This document shows, one piece after another, positions 14,363-22,112 of a stretch of DNA of 33,386 nt. The first letter of the stretch is position 1. The number at the start of each line of letters is the position of its first letter. A model generated the notes under the pieces. The model was not told the origin of the DNA. It was given only the letters and a program-made list of their open reading frames with translations, and ran no database searches. The DNA is from CAZTXD01 sp964617995 (GTDB taxonomy: Bacteria > Actinomycetota > Acidimicrobiia > Spongiisociales > ZC4RG35): contig CAZTXD010000023.1 in assembly GCA_964617995.1 (NCBI GenBank), forward strand, positions 1 through 33,386, given 5' to 3'. A program made the position numbers and the translations under genes.

Positions 14363-17300
14363 TCACATGGTCAGAGCCTGGATCTGGCGTACCACCACCA
14401 ACAGGGGAGCCGGATCCACCAGGTCCCCGGACACAGCCACATCGATCAGTCCCAGGGCCCGGTCGATGGCATGCGCCTCCCGTTCGGCGAACCCATCGAC
14501 AGCCTCGTCGACCGACACGCCCCCGTCCTCGGCGAGAACCCGTTCCGCCAGGTCTCGCCGGGCTGCCAGCAGGTCATCCTCTATGGCTTCCAGGGCCCAG
14601 CTCTGCCACGGGTCGGCCGGCCTGGAAGTCGCCACCGTCACCTGCAGGTCGTCGAGTCGGAGGCGGCGACCCAGGGACAGGAAGAGCCTTCCCACCTCAG
14701 CCGTCGATCGATCGTGGTGACGGGCCACCTCGACGATGTTGGGGACATGGACGAGATCGAGCGCCATCACCGAACGCCGCGCCTCCGCCGCCGGTATGCC
14801 GTCGGCCTCCAGTTCGGCGATGCGCCCCTGCTTGTCCCGCCACCACGAGGTCGGAGCCCAGGTCTCCGCCGTATCCTCGAGCCGGGCGAGCTCATCGGGA
14901 GCGGCGGCCGCCTCCGGCTCGTGCCGCAGACACCAGCGCGTCAGCGTGGCCACGAGACGTACGTGCGCCCGCATCATCTCCGTACAGGTGTCGACTTCGG
15001 CCGCACCGAACAGGCGCTCGGCGGCCCGGCGTCGGGCCAGTCCGCCGGCTACATCACGTGCCGTCCGGTAAGCCTGCACCACGGCAGAGGGATGGCGTCC
15101 GGTGCGAGCCACCAAACGCGGGACGAACGTCGCCCCCTGAGCATCGACGACCTCGTTGGCGACGATCGTTGCTGCCAGCTCGCGACGCAACGGATGCTCC
15201 CAGATCAAACCCGTGAACCGATCCGCTATCGGTGACGGGAAGTACCTGTTGAGATCCTCCAGGGTGGCAGGTGAGTCCACGAGCTCCGACGACAAAAGCT
15301 CCTCCGCCAGACTCCGCTTGGAGTAGGCCGACAGGACCGCCAGCTCCGGACGGGTGAGGCCCGCTCCGAGTCGGGACCGGTCCGCCATATCCGCCGTGGA
15401 GGGGAGCAGCTCCAGGCTCCGGTCCAGGATCCCCTGGCCCTCCAGCGACGCCATGAGCTCCTCGTAGGCGTCCATGAGGTCGGACGAAGCCGCCTCCTCG
15501 AATGACAGCGCCTGCCCCTGGTGAAAGCTGTCGTCGAGTATGCGGAGCACCACCCCGTCGACCGATGCCGCCAGGAGGCCATCCCTCTCGTCCGCTTCGA
15601 TCAAGCCTGCCGTCCTTGCTTGGCGGAGGAGGATCTTGATGTTCACCTCCCGATCCGAGCAGTTGACTCCTCCCGAGTTGTCGATGAAATCGGCGTTGAC
15701 CCGCCCGCCGCCCCGGGCGAACTCGATCCGGGCCCGCTGGGTGAAGCCGAGGTTGCCACCTTCTACGACCACCCGGGCCCGTATGTCTGACCCGTTGACC
15801 CGCACCCCATCGTTGGTCCGATCCCCGACGGCCTCGTCCGACTCCTCGGTAGCCTTGACATAGGTGCCGATGCCTCCGTTCCAGAGCAGATCGACGGGCG
15901 CCCGGAGGATGATCCGGATCAGCTCCGAGGGAGTGACCTCCTCCCGGTTGGTTCCCAGGGCGAGCCGAGCCGGCTCCGACATCGCTATGCGCTTGGCCGA
16001 CCGCGCGAACACCCCGCCTCCAGGGGAAATCACCCCCCGGTCGTAGTCGTCCCAGCTCGACGTCGCCAGCTCGAAGAGGCGGCGGCGTTCCCGATAGGCG
16101 CGGCCGACCTCGGGATTGGGGTCCACGAAGATGTGCCGGTGATCGAAGGCCGCGACCAGCGCGATGGTCTCGGACTCCAGCATCCCGTTTCCGAAGACGT
16201 CGCCCGACATGTCCCCGACTCCCACGGCCGTGAACACCTCCCGGCGGGGGTCGATCCCGATCTCGATGAAGTGCCGCTCCAGCGACTTCCAGGCACCCCG
16301 GGCGGTGATTCCCAGCTCCTTGTGGTCGTAACCGCTGGCTCCTCCCGACGCGAAGGCGTCGTCGAGCCAGAACCCGTACTCGGAGGCGATCCCGTTGGCG
16401 ATGTCGGAGAATCGAGCCGTGCCCCGGTCGGCGGCCACCACGACGTAGGGGTCCGGTCCGTCGTGAACGCGGACGAAGGGGGGATGGACGACCTTCCCGT
16501 CGACGAGGTTGTCGGCGAGGTCGAGCAGGGCTCGGATGAAGACCTCATACGACGAGCGCACCGCCTCGCGGGTCTCCTCGGGACTGCCGTGTTGCCGGCG
16601 CAGGACGAAGCCGCCTTTGGCTCCGGTGGGGACGATGATCGAGTTCTTGGTGATCTGGGCCTTCATCAAGCCCAGCACCTCGGTGCGGTAATCCTCCCGG
16701 CGCTCCGACCACCGGATACCGCCGCGAGCACGGAGCCCGGCCCGGAGATGGATGCCCTCTACTTGCTCACCCATCACGAACACCTCCGTCAGGGGCCGGG
16801 GGACGGGCATGTCGGGCACATCGGCCGAGGTGAACTTGAAGGCGAGCGAGCTGCGATCCGGCCGAAAGGCGTTGGTGCGCACGGTCGCTTCGATGAGACG
16901 GAGGAACCCCGACAGGATGCGGTCCTGGTCGAGGGAGGGGACGGCCTCGATCCTCTCGATGAGCTCGTCTCGCAGGTCTGTGTACGGGGCGGCGTCGACG
17001 TTGGGGTCGAAGCGGCAGGAGAAGAGGCGCACCAGTCCCGCGGTGACATCGGGGTTCGCTACGAGAGCGTCGTTGACATATCGAACACTGAAAGTGGCGC
17101 TGACCCGTCGCCAGTAGGTCTGGTAGGCGCGCAGGATCGCCACCTGATGATGGTCGAGCCCGGGTGAGAGAACCAGCCGGTTGAGCGAGTCGGTCTCGGC
17201 CGTCCCCTCCCAGATCGCCTCCAGGGCGGCGGCGACCCGTCGTCCCGAGGCTTCGATGTCCAGCAACTCAGCGTCCGGCCCGAGCACGCCGAAGTCGTGG

Positions 17301-19105
17301 ATGAAGACGTCGTCGGGGCCGATCAGCCGGGTCGGGACCTCCTCCACCACCACCATCCCCATGTCCTCCAGAGCCGGGGTGAGATCCGACAGGGGCCTCT
17401 TTCCCGCCCGCTCGTAGAGTGCGACCCGGGTGAGGACGTCGGGCCCCTCCTGTTCGTTCTGCACACCGACCATGAAGCGGTGGCCACCGCGTTCCAGCTC
17501 GTCGACGTGCTCTATGTCGCCTGCTGCCACTCCCAGGGGCATCGACGTCCGGTAGTACGAGGGGAACTGCTCTCCCCACCTATCGATCAGCTCGTCGGCT
17601 CGCTCGGCGCCGTGGCGGGCCCTCAGGACGTCGCCCACCTGCTCCGTCCAGTTGCGCGTGAGTGCCTTGACCTCGGCGTCGAGTTCCTCGAACACGAAAT
17701 CGGGGCGCCGCCCTTCGGGCACCCACACCGTGAAGTGAAGCCGCGCCAGGTCGCTCCTCGTCAACGTGAGGTGATAGTCGACGTCGGTCCCGCCGAAGCG
17801 CTCCACGAGCAAGGCCTGCAACTTGCGACCCAGCTCCGACGAGTAGCGCTCGCGGGGCATCACCACCAGAGCCCGGACTCCACGATCGAGCAGGTCTCGG
17901 CGCACGAACAGCCGCACCAGGGCCCGCTCCTGTAACGACAGCAGACCCATCAGCACCCGACGGAGGTCCTCGGTGGGCAGGCCGAAGAGCTCGTCTTTCG
18001 GGAACCCCTCGACGAGCGCCACCATCGCCTTGTGGTCGTGGGAGCCGGCGATGAGATCCTCGGCGGCGGAGATCTCTTTCACCTTCAAACGGAGAATCGG
18101 GATCCGCTGGGTGCTCTCCATGTACGCCTTGGACGTGAACAGACCGAGGAGGCGGGCCTCCCCGACGGTCTCGCCACCGGGACCCAGCAGCCTCACCCCG
18201 ACGTAGTCCATCCTCGCTCGCCGGTGAACCACGGACTCCCGATTGGTCTTGGAGATGACCAGGAGATCGCCCTTCTCGTACCGGGACACGAGATCATCGG
18301 GCAACGACGACAGCGGTACGGCCTTCGGCGACGATCCGCCTTCGTCGGCGAGGATCCCGAGTCCGGATCCGGCCACGGCACGGCGCGCCAGCCCGTCGTC
18401 GGTGTCGATCAACTCGTACTCGCGGTACCCGAGAAACACGAAGTTGTCCTGGCGAAGCCACTCCAGGAAAGCGACGGCCTCGACGATGTCCACCTCCCGG
18501 TAGCGGTCGGCGCCCAGTCGCACCAGCTCGACCATCCGGTCGATCACTCGCATCATCGCCGGGAAGTCCCCGACGGCCGCCAGCACCGTCGACACGACCT
18601 CGGTCAATCGGCGCTCCACCTCGACGAGCTCCGGTGGGTCGAGATGACGATCCAGCACGTAGTGCTGAACCGACTCCCTGTGCTCGGAGGTTCCCGCCGC
18701 CTGAACCGAGATGAGTCTGCCGGAATCGTCACGGGTGGTCCCGATCACCGGGTGGAGGACGCTGAGCACCCTCGCCCCACCCGACTGGAGCTCGTTGGTG
18801 ACGGAGTCCACGAGGAAGGAGGCGTCGTCCACGTTTATCTCGACAACGGACCCATCCGGGTGATAGCCGTGCTCGTCGGGGGTGGGGTTGAACGCCCTGA
18901 CGGTCATCCGATCCGGGCGGTGCTCGATGAAGCGGTACAGCCCGACGACCTCGTGGTAGGCGTCCGCGGGGGTCATCACCACGTTCCAGGGGATGCGCCG
19001 CAGATACAGACGAGCGAACTCGGCGAGCGGGCTGGAGGTATCGCCTATCCGATCCAGCACCTGCTCGACCAAACCGGCTGGGTCCGCCGGCGCGCCTGAA
19101 TCCAC
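14363..19105 (-). CDS. gdh: Large NAD-specific glutamate dehydrogenase (180-kDa type)
   Basis: A 1580-residue enzyme of the large NAD-glutamate dehydrogenase family, known from Streptomyces, mycobacteria and Pseudomonas at about 1600 residues, so it is full length. It oxidises glutamate to 2-oxoglutarate and ammonium, a catabolic step. The N-terminal third is the regulatory region typical of the family. The catalytic region includes KAQITKNSIIVPTGAKGGFV (about residues 813-832), GVGDMSGDVFGNGML and the FVDPNPEVGRAYRERRRLF segment, followed by an NAD-binding domain and a long C-terminal region. Translation probably starts at GTG 19105: TAGCGT ends 6 bases before it, so the mRNA may be leaderless. 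It lies beside sarcosine and dimethylglycine catabolic genes, consistent with amino-acid nitrogen recovery. Confidence 0.93.
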   Translation of the reverse strand: MDSGAPADPAGLVEQVLDRIGDTSSPLAEFARLYLRRIPWNVVMTPADAYHEVVGLYRFIEHRPDRMTVRAFNPTPDEHGYHPDGSVVEINVDDASFLVDSVTNELQSGGARVLSVLHPVIGTTRDDSGRLISVQAAGTSEHRESVQHYVLDRHLDPPELVEVERRLTEVVSTVLAAVGDFPAMMRVIDRMVELVRLGADRYREVDIVEAVAFLEWLRQDNFVFLGYREYELIDTDDGLARRAVAGSGLGILADEGGSSPKAVPLSSLPDDLVSRYEKGDLLVISKTNRESVVHRRARMDYVGVRLLGPGGETVGEARLLGLFTSKAYMESTQRIPILRLKVKEISAAEDLIAGSHDHKAMVALVEGFPKDELFGLPTEDLRRVLMGLLSLQERALVRLFVRRDLLDRGVRALVVMPRERYSSELGRKLQALLVERFGGTDVDYHLTLTRSDLARLHFTVWVPEGRRPDFVFEELDAEVKALTRNWTEQVGDVLRARHGAERADELIDRWGEQFPSYYRTSMPLGVAAGDIEHVDELERGGHRFMVGVQNEQEGPDVLTRVALYERAGKRPLSDLTPALEDMGMVVVEEVPTRLIGPDDVFIHDFGVLGPDAELLDIEASGRRVAAALEAIWEGTAETDSLNRLVLSPGLDHHQVAILRAYQTYWRRVSATFSVRYVNDALVANPDVTAGLVRLFSCRFDPNVDAAPYTDLRDELIERIEAVPSLDQDRILSGFLRLIEATVRTNAFRPDRSSLAFKFTSADVPDMPVPRPLTEVFVMGEQVEGIHLRAGLRARGGIRWSERREDYRTEVLGLMKAQITKNSIIVPTGAKGGFVLRRQHGSPEETREAVRSSYEVFIRALLDLADNLVDGKVVHPPFVRVHDGPDPYVVVAADRGTARFSDIANGIASEYGFWLDDAFASGGASGYDHKELGITARGAWKSLERHFIEIGIDPRREVFTAVGVGDMSGDVFGNGMLESETIALVAAFDHRHIFVDPNPEVGRAYRERRRLFELATSSWDDYDRGVISPGGGVFARSAKRIAMSEPARLALGTNREEVTPSELIRIILRAPVDLLWNGGIGTYVKATEESDEAVGDRTNDGVRVNGSDIRARVVVEGGNLGFTQRARIEFARGGGRVNADFIDNSGGVNCSDREVNIKILLRQARTAGLIEADERDGLLAASVDGVVLRILDDSFHQGQALSFEEAASSDLMDAYEELMASLEGQGILDRSLELLPSTADMADRSRLGAGLTRPELAVLSAYSKRSLAEELLSSELVDSPATLEDLNRYFPSPIADRFTGLIWEHPLRRELAATIVANEVVDAQGATFVPRLVARTGRHPSAVVQAYRTARDVAGGLARRRAAERLFGAAEVDTCTEMMRAHVRLVATLTRWCLRHEPEAAAAPDELARLEDTAETWAPTSWWRDKQGRIAELEADGIPAAEARRSVMALDLVHVPNIVEVARHHDRSTAEVGRLFLSLGRRLRLDDLQVTVATSRPADPWQSWALEAIEDDLLAARRDLAERVLAEDGGVSVDEAVDGFAEREAHAIDRALGLIDVAVSGDLVDPAPLLVVVRQIQALTM

Positions 19106-19111
19106 ATGATC

Positions 19112-19117
19112 ACGCTA
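19112..19117 (-). promoter_or_regulatory. -10 box for leaderless gdh transcript
   Basis: TAGCGT fits TANNNT and is followed by 6 bases (GATCAT) and then the GTG start codon, so transcription would begin at or next to the start codon. No Shine-Dalgarno is present. Confidence 0.4.
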
Positions 19118-19188
19118 CAGACCAACCCGGCCCCCGTCGACCCTCGGCCATCACGGGTGGCCAGAGCCGTCCTTCCCGGCGTCGTCGG

Positions 19189-20502
19189 TCAGCCGAGCAC
19201 GCTGAACGAGGAGGCTTCGTTGATCTCGCGGTTGCGGCTGAACACGCCCATGTCGAGCTTCAACCCGGTGTGGGGCATCGTCACGACGACCGGGTCGGTG
19301 TCGTGGTCGTGGCCGCTCTCGACCGCCTCGATGAGCTGCACCATGCAGTGGGCGGCGATGTGGCAGTTCTTGAACTGGTTCCCGCTGGTGCCGATCGCCA
19401 CGTAGAAACCGGGGAGGTCGGTCTTGTCGTAGATGGGGATCCAGTCGTCGCTCACGTCGTAGAGGTCGACCACGCCCTTCTTCTCGTTGGGAACACCCAG
19501 CGAAGGCAGGCGCCTCGCCAGGCGGAGCACCTGGGCGCGCCACTGCTTGTCGCTGATGTCGCGGTCGAAGACGTCGGGGTCCTCCACCCAGATCTGAGGG
19601 TCACAGTCGGGATCCTGACTGCCGACCAGGATGTTGTTGCCCACCTCGGGACGGAAATAGGTCCCCAGGTCGTCGTCACCCACCAGCATGCCGTCGCTCT
19701 CGAAGTCCAAGCCGGCGGGTGACGGAACGTGGTGGACCTCGTGTCGCAGGGCCCTCGTCTGGATGCGCATCGAGTCGGCCACTCCGGCCATCTCGTTGAT
19801 CACGAACGAGTGGGGCCCGGCGACGTTTACGACGATGGGGGCATCTATCGATGAGCCGTCGGCGAGGTCCACCCCCGCCACCCGGCCCTCGGAGGTCCGG
19901 ATCCCCGTCACCTCGGCGTTGAACAGGAACTCGCCGCCCTTGGCCTCCGCCGCCCGTTGCAGGTTGTGGGTGGCGAGTTGGGGATCTGTGATGTAGCCGG
20001 CCACGGGGGTGTGCACGGCGCTGCTTATCTCCGACGACGGCTCCTCCCAGAAGGCCTCGTCCTCGGGCCTCTTGGGTGGGGAGTGCTGGCCGGTGTCGAC
20101 ACCGGGAAGACGCTCGGTGAGCCGTTCGGTGTCCCAGATCTCGTATGGGATCCCTATCTCGTCGAACAGGGGAAGGACCTTTTCGCTGTAACGATCATCG
20201 TTGCCGACGTAGACGGCCCCGCACTCGACGAAACCGGCCACACCCCTCTCATCGTCTGTCTCGAGGTAGTCCTCCCACTCCTTCCAGTAGTGGAAGCCCT
20301 CATAGGCCATCGCCACACCCGCCCACGTGGAGTAGTGGGCTCGAACGATGGCACAGGAGTTGGCGGTGGAGCCGTAGCCGGCAGCCGGGAGCTTGTCGAT
20401 GTTGAGGGTCCGGTAGCCCGCCTTGGACAGTTCGAAGGCGACGTTGGCCCCGATGATCCCCGCCCCGATGATGATGGCGTCGTAGCGTCCATTCTCTGAC
20501 AT
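19189..20502 (-). CDS. FAD-dependent oxidoreductase, DAO family (sarcosine/dimethylglycine oxidase-like)
   Basis: A 437-residue flavoprotein with an N-terminal FAD motif GAGIIG (13-18), the ribose-binding end TLNIDK, an AGYGSTANSCAIVRAHYST segment typical of the amine-oxidising DAO family, and a C-terminal half with DDWIPIYD and FYVAIGTSGNQFKNCH, where the fold closes over the flavin. It is longer than monomeric sarcosine oxidase and lacks the C-terminal folate-binding (GCV_T) domain of dimethylglycine dehydrogenase. Its substrate is likely an N-methyl or other secondary amino acid, judging from its divergent neighbour soxB. The start at ATG 20502 is favoured because TAGGCT ends 7 bases upstream, giving a leaderless mRNA. 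Confidence 0.82.
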   Translation of the reverse strand: MSENGRYDAIIIGAGIIGANVAFELSKAGYRTLNIDKLPAAGYGSTANSCAIVRAHYSTWAGVAMAYEGFHYWKEWEDYLETDDERGVAGFVECGAVYVGNDDRYSEKVLPLFDEIGIPYEIWDTERLTERLPGVDTGQHSPPKRPEDEAFWEEPSSEISSAVHTPVAGYITDPQLATHNLQRAAEAKGGEFLFNAEVTGIRTSEGRVAGVDLADGSSIDAPIVVNVAGPHSFVINEMAGVADSMRIQTRALRHEVHHVPSPAGLDFESDGMLVGDDDLGTYFRPEVGNNILVGSQDPDCDPQIWVEDPDVFDRDISDKQWRAQVLRLARRLPSLGVPNEKKGVVDLYDVSDDWIPIYDKTDLPGFYVAIGTSGNQFKNCHIAAHCMVQLIEAVESGHDHDTDPVVVTMPHTGLKLDMGVFSRNREINEASSFSVLG

Positions 20503-20509
20503 GACCGTC

Positions 20510-20515
20510 AGCCTA
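20510..20515 (-). promoter_or_regulatory. -10 box for leaderless DAO-family gene
   Basis: TAGGCT fits TANNNT and is separated from ATG 20502 by 7 bases (GACGGTC). It lies in the short divergent region shared with soxB. Confidence 0.4.
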
Positions 20516-20560
20516 TCGGCGATGTAGCACGGACGCACGAGACGAAGGATCCAGCGCGTC

Positions 20561-20566
20561 TAGGGT
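20561..20566 (+). promoter_or_regulatory. Predicted -10 box of the soxBDAG operon
   Basis: TAGGGT fits TANNNT. Transcription would start near 20573, which rules against a GTG at 20565 as the soxB start. A five-codon reading frame (ATG 20578, stop TGA 20593-20595) lies at the 5' end of the predicted mRNA and overlaps the GTG at 20592. Confidence 0.4.
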
Positions 20567-20591
20567 GACGCCCGCGTATGAGCGAACGACG

Positions 20592-21848
20592 GTGACTCGA
20601 AGACAGCGCTACTCGGCCTGGGGCCTCCTACGCCAGGGAATCAAGCGCTCGCCCTGGCCCCGAGTGTGGGAGCACCACGACCTCAGCCCCGGCTACGACG
20701 TGGTGGTCGTGGGCGGCGGGGTACACGGCCTCGCCACCGCCTACTACCTCGCCCGCAACCACGGCATCAACAACGTGGCCGTGCTCGAGAAGAGCTACAT
20801 CGGAAGCGGGGGATCGGGGCGCAACACCGCCATCGTCAGATCCAACTATCTCACCCCGGAGGGCTCCCGCTTCTACGACCGGTCGGTGCAGCTCTACGAA
20901 AGGCTGGCCTCCGACCTCAACTTCAACGTCATGTTCGAGCAGCGCGGGCACATGACGCTCGCCCACAGCGACTCCTCGTTGCGGACCATGCGCTGGCGGG
21001 CGGAGGTCAACAAGCTGGAGGGCATCGACTCCGAGGTGATCGGACCGGACGACATCAAGCGTCTGGCGCCCTTCCTGGACACCTCCGGTCATCCCCGCTA
21101 CCCCATCCTCGGTGCCCTGTGGCATCCCCCCGGTGGGATCGTCCGCCACGATGCCGTGGTGTGGGGCTACGCCCGGGCCGCCGCCGCCCTGGGCACTCAC
21201 ATCCACCAGGACACCGAACTCCTCGCAATCGACGTCGACGGGGGCAGGGTGACGGGGGTCCAGACGAGCCGGGGTCCCATCTCGACCCCCGCCGTCGTGA
21301 ACTGCACCGCCGGATGGGCTTCGCTGATCGCGAGGATGGCCGGGGTGGACCTGCCGATAACCACCCGACCCCTGCAGGCGGCCGTAACCGAGCCCGTCAG
21401 GAAGCTCCTCCACCCGGTCGTGGTCTCCGGGAGCCTCCATGTCTACGTCAGCCAGACCGCCCGGGGCGAGCTCGTCTTCGGGGCCAGCGTCGACCCCTTC
21501 GCCTCCTACTCGACCAGGGGATCCCTCGAGTTCACTACCGGGCTGGCGACCCATGTGCTGGAGTTGATGCCGGCTCTTTCCAACATGCGCCTTCTCCGCC
21601 AATGGGCGGGACTGTGCGACATGACACCCGACTTCGGCCCGATCATCGGGCCGACCGAGGTGGAGGGCTTCTATGTGGATGTCGGATGGGGGACCTACGG
21701 GTTCAAGGCTGGGCCCGTCGCCGGGGAGTCGGTGGCGGAGATGCTGGCCGCCGGCCGTCCGGGCGAGCTGATCCGTCCCTTCGGCCTCGATCGCTTCGGC
21801 AAGGGCACACTGACCGCCGAGAAGGGGGCGGCCGCCGTGGGGCATTAG
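20592..21848 (+). CDS. soxB: Sarcosine oxidase beta subunit
   Basis: A 418-residue subunit of the heterotetrameric sarcosine oxidase, which oxidatively demethylates sarcosine to glycine; the methyl group goes to tetrahydrofolate or leaves as formaldehyde, and H2O2 forms. Seen: the RYSAWGLLRQG leader typical of SoxB, the FAD motif VGGGVHG (about 40-46), GSGGSGRNTAIVRSNY, and GGIVRHDAVVWGYARAA with His186, which probably matches the histidine that binds FMN covalently in this subunit. The length fits the family (about 400-420). GTG 20592 is preferred over GTG 20565, which overlaps the predicted -10 box. soxD follows after 3 bases, giving the standard order B-D-A-G. Confidence 0.95.
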   Translation: MTRRQRYSAWGLLRQGIKRSPWPRVWEHHDLSPGYDVVVVGGGVHGLATAYYLARNHGINNVAVLEKSYIGSGGSGRNTAIVRSNYLTPEGSRFYDRSVQLYERLASDLNFNVMFEQRGHMTLAHSDSSLRTMRWRAEVNKLEGIDSEVIGPDDIKRLAPFLDTSGHPRYPILGALWHPPGGIVRHDAVVWGYARAAAALGTHIHQDTELLAIDVDGGRVTGVQTSRGPISTPAVVNCTAGWASLIARMAGVDLPITTRPLQAAVTEPVRKLLHPVVVSGSLHVYVSQTARGELVFGASVDPFASYSTRGSLEFTTGLATHVLELMPALSNMRLLRQWAGLCDMTPDFGPIIGPTEVEGFYVDVGWGTYGFKAGPVAGESVAEMLAAGRPGELIRPFGLDRFGKGTLTAEKGAAAVGH

Positions 21849-21851
21849 GCC

Positions 21852-22112
21852 ATGCTGGTGATCATCTGCCCCCACTGCGGACCCCGCAACGACGCCGAGT
21901 TCACCTATCGGGGTGAGGTCGTTGCAAGACCCGGGCCCGACACCGACCCGGCCACCTGGCGGCGTTACCTCTATACCAGGGAGAACGCCGCCGGCTGGCA
22001 GAAGGAGCGATGGTTCCACGTTTCCGGGTGCCGACGCTTCCTCGACCTGGAACGCAACACCACCACCAACGAGATCCGACGGGTGAGAAGGGTCGAACGG
22101 GGAACCGGGTGA
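21852..22112 (+). CDS. soxD: Sarcosine oxidase delta subunit
   Basis: An 86-residue zinc-binding subunit of heterotetrameric sarcosine oxidase. The expected ligands are present: Cys6 and Cys9 (CPHCG) and His56 and Cys60 (FHVSGC). ENAAG and WRRYLYTR are typical family segments, and the C-terminus is basic. It starts 3 bases after soxB and its stop overlaps the soxA start, so the subunits are made together. Confidence 0.95.
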   Translation: MLVIICPHCGPRNDAEFTYRGEVVARPGPDTDPATWRRYLYTRENAAGWQKERWFHVSGCRRFLDLERNTTTNEIRRVRRVERGTG

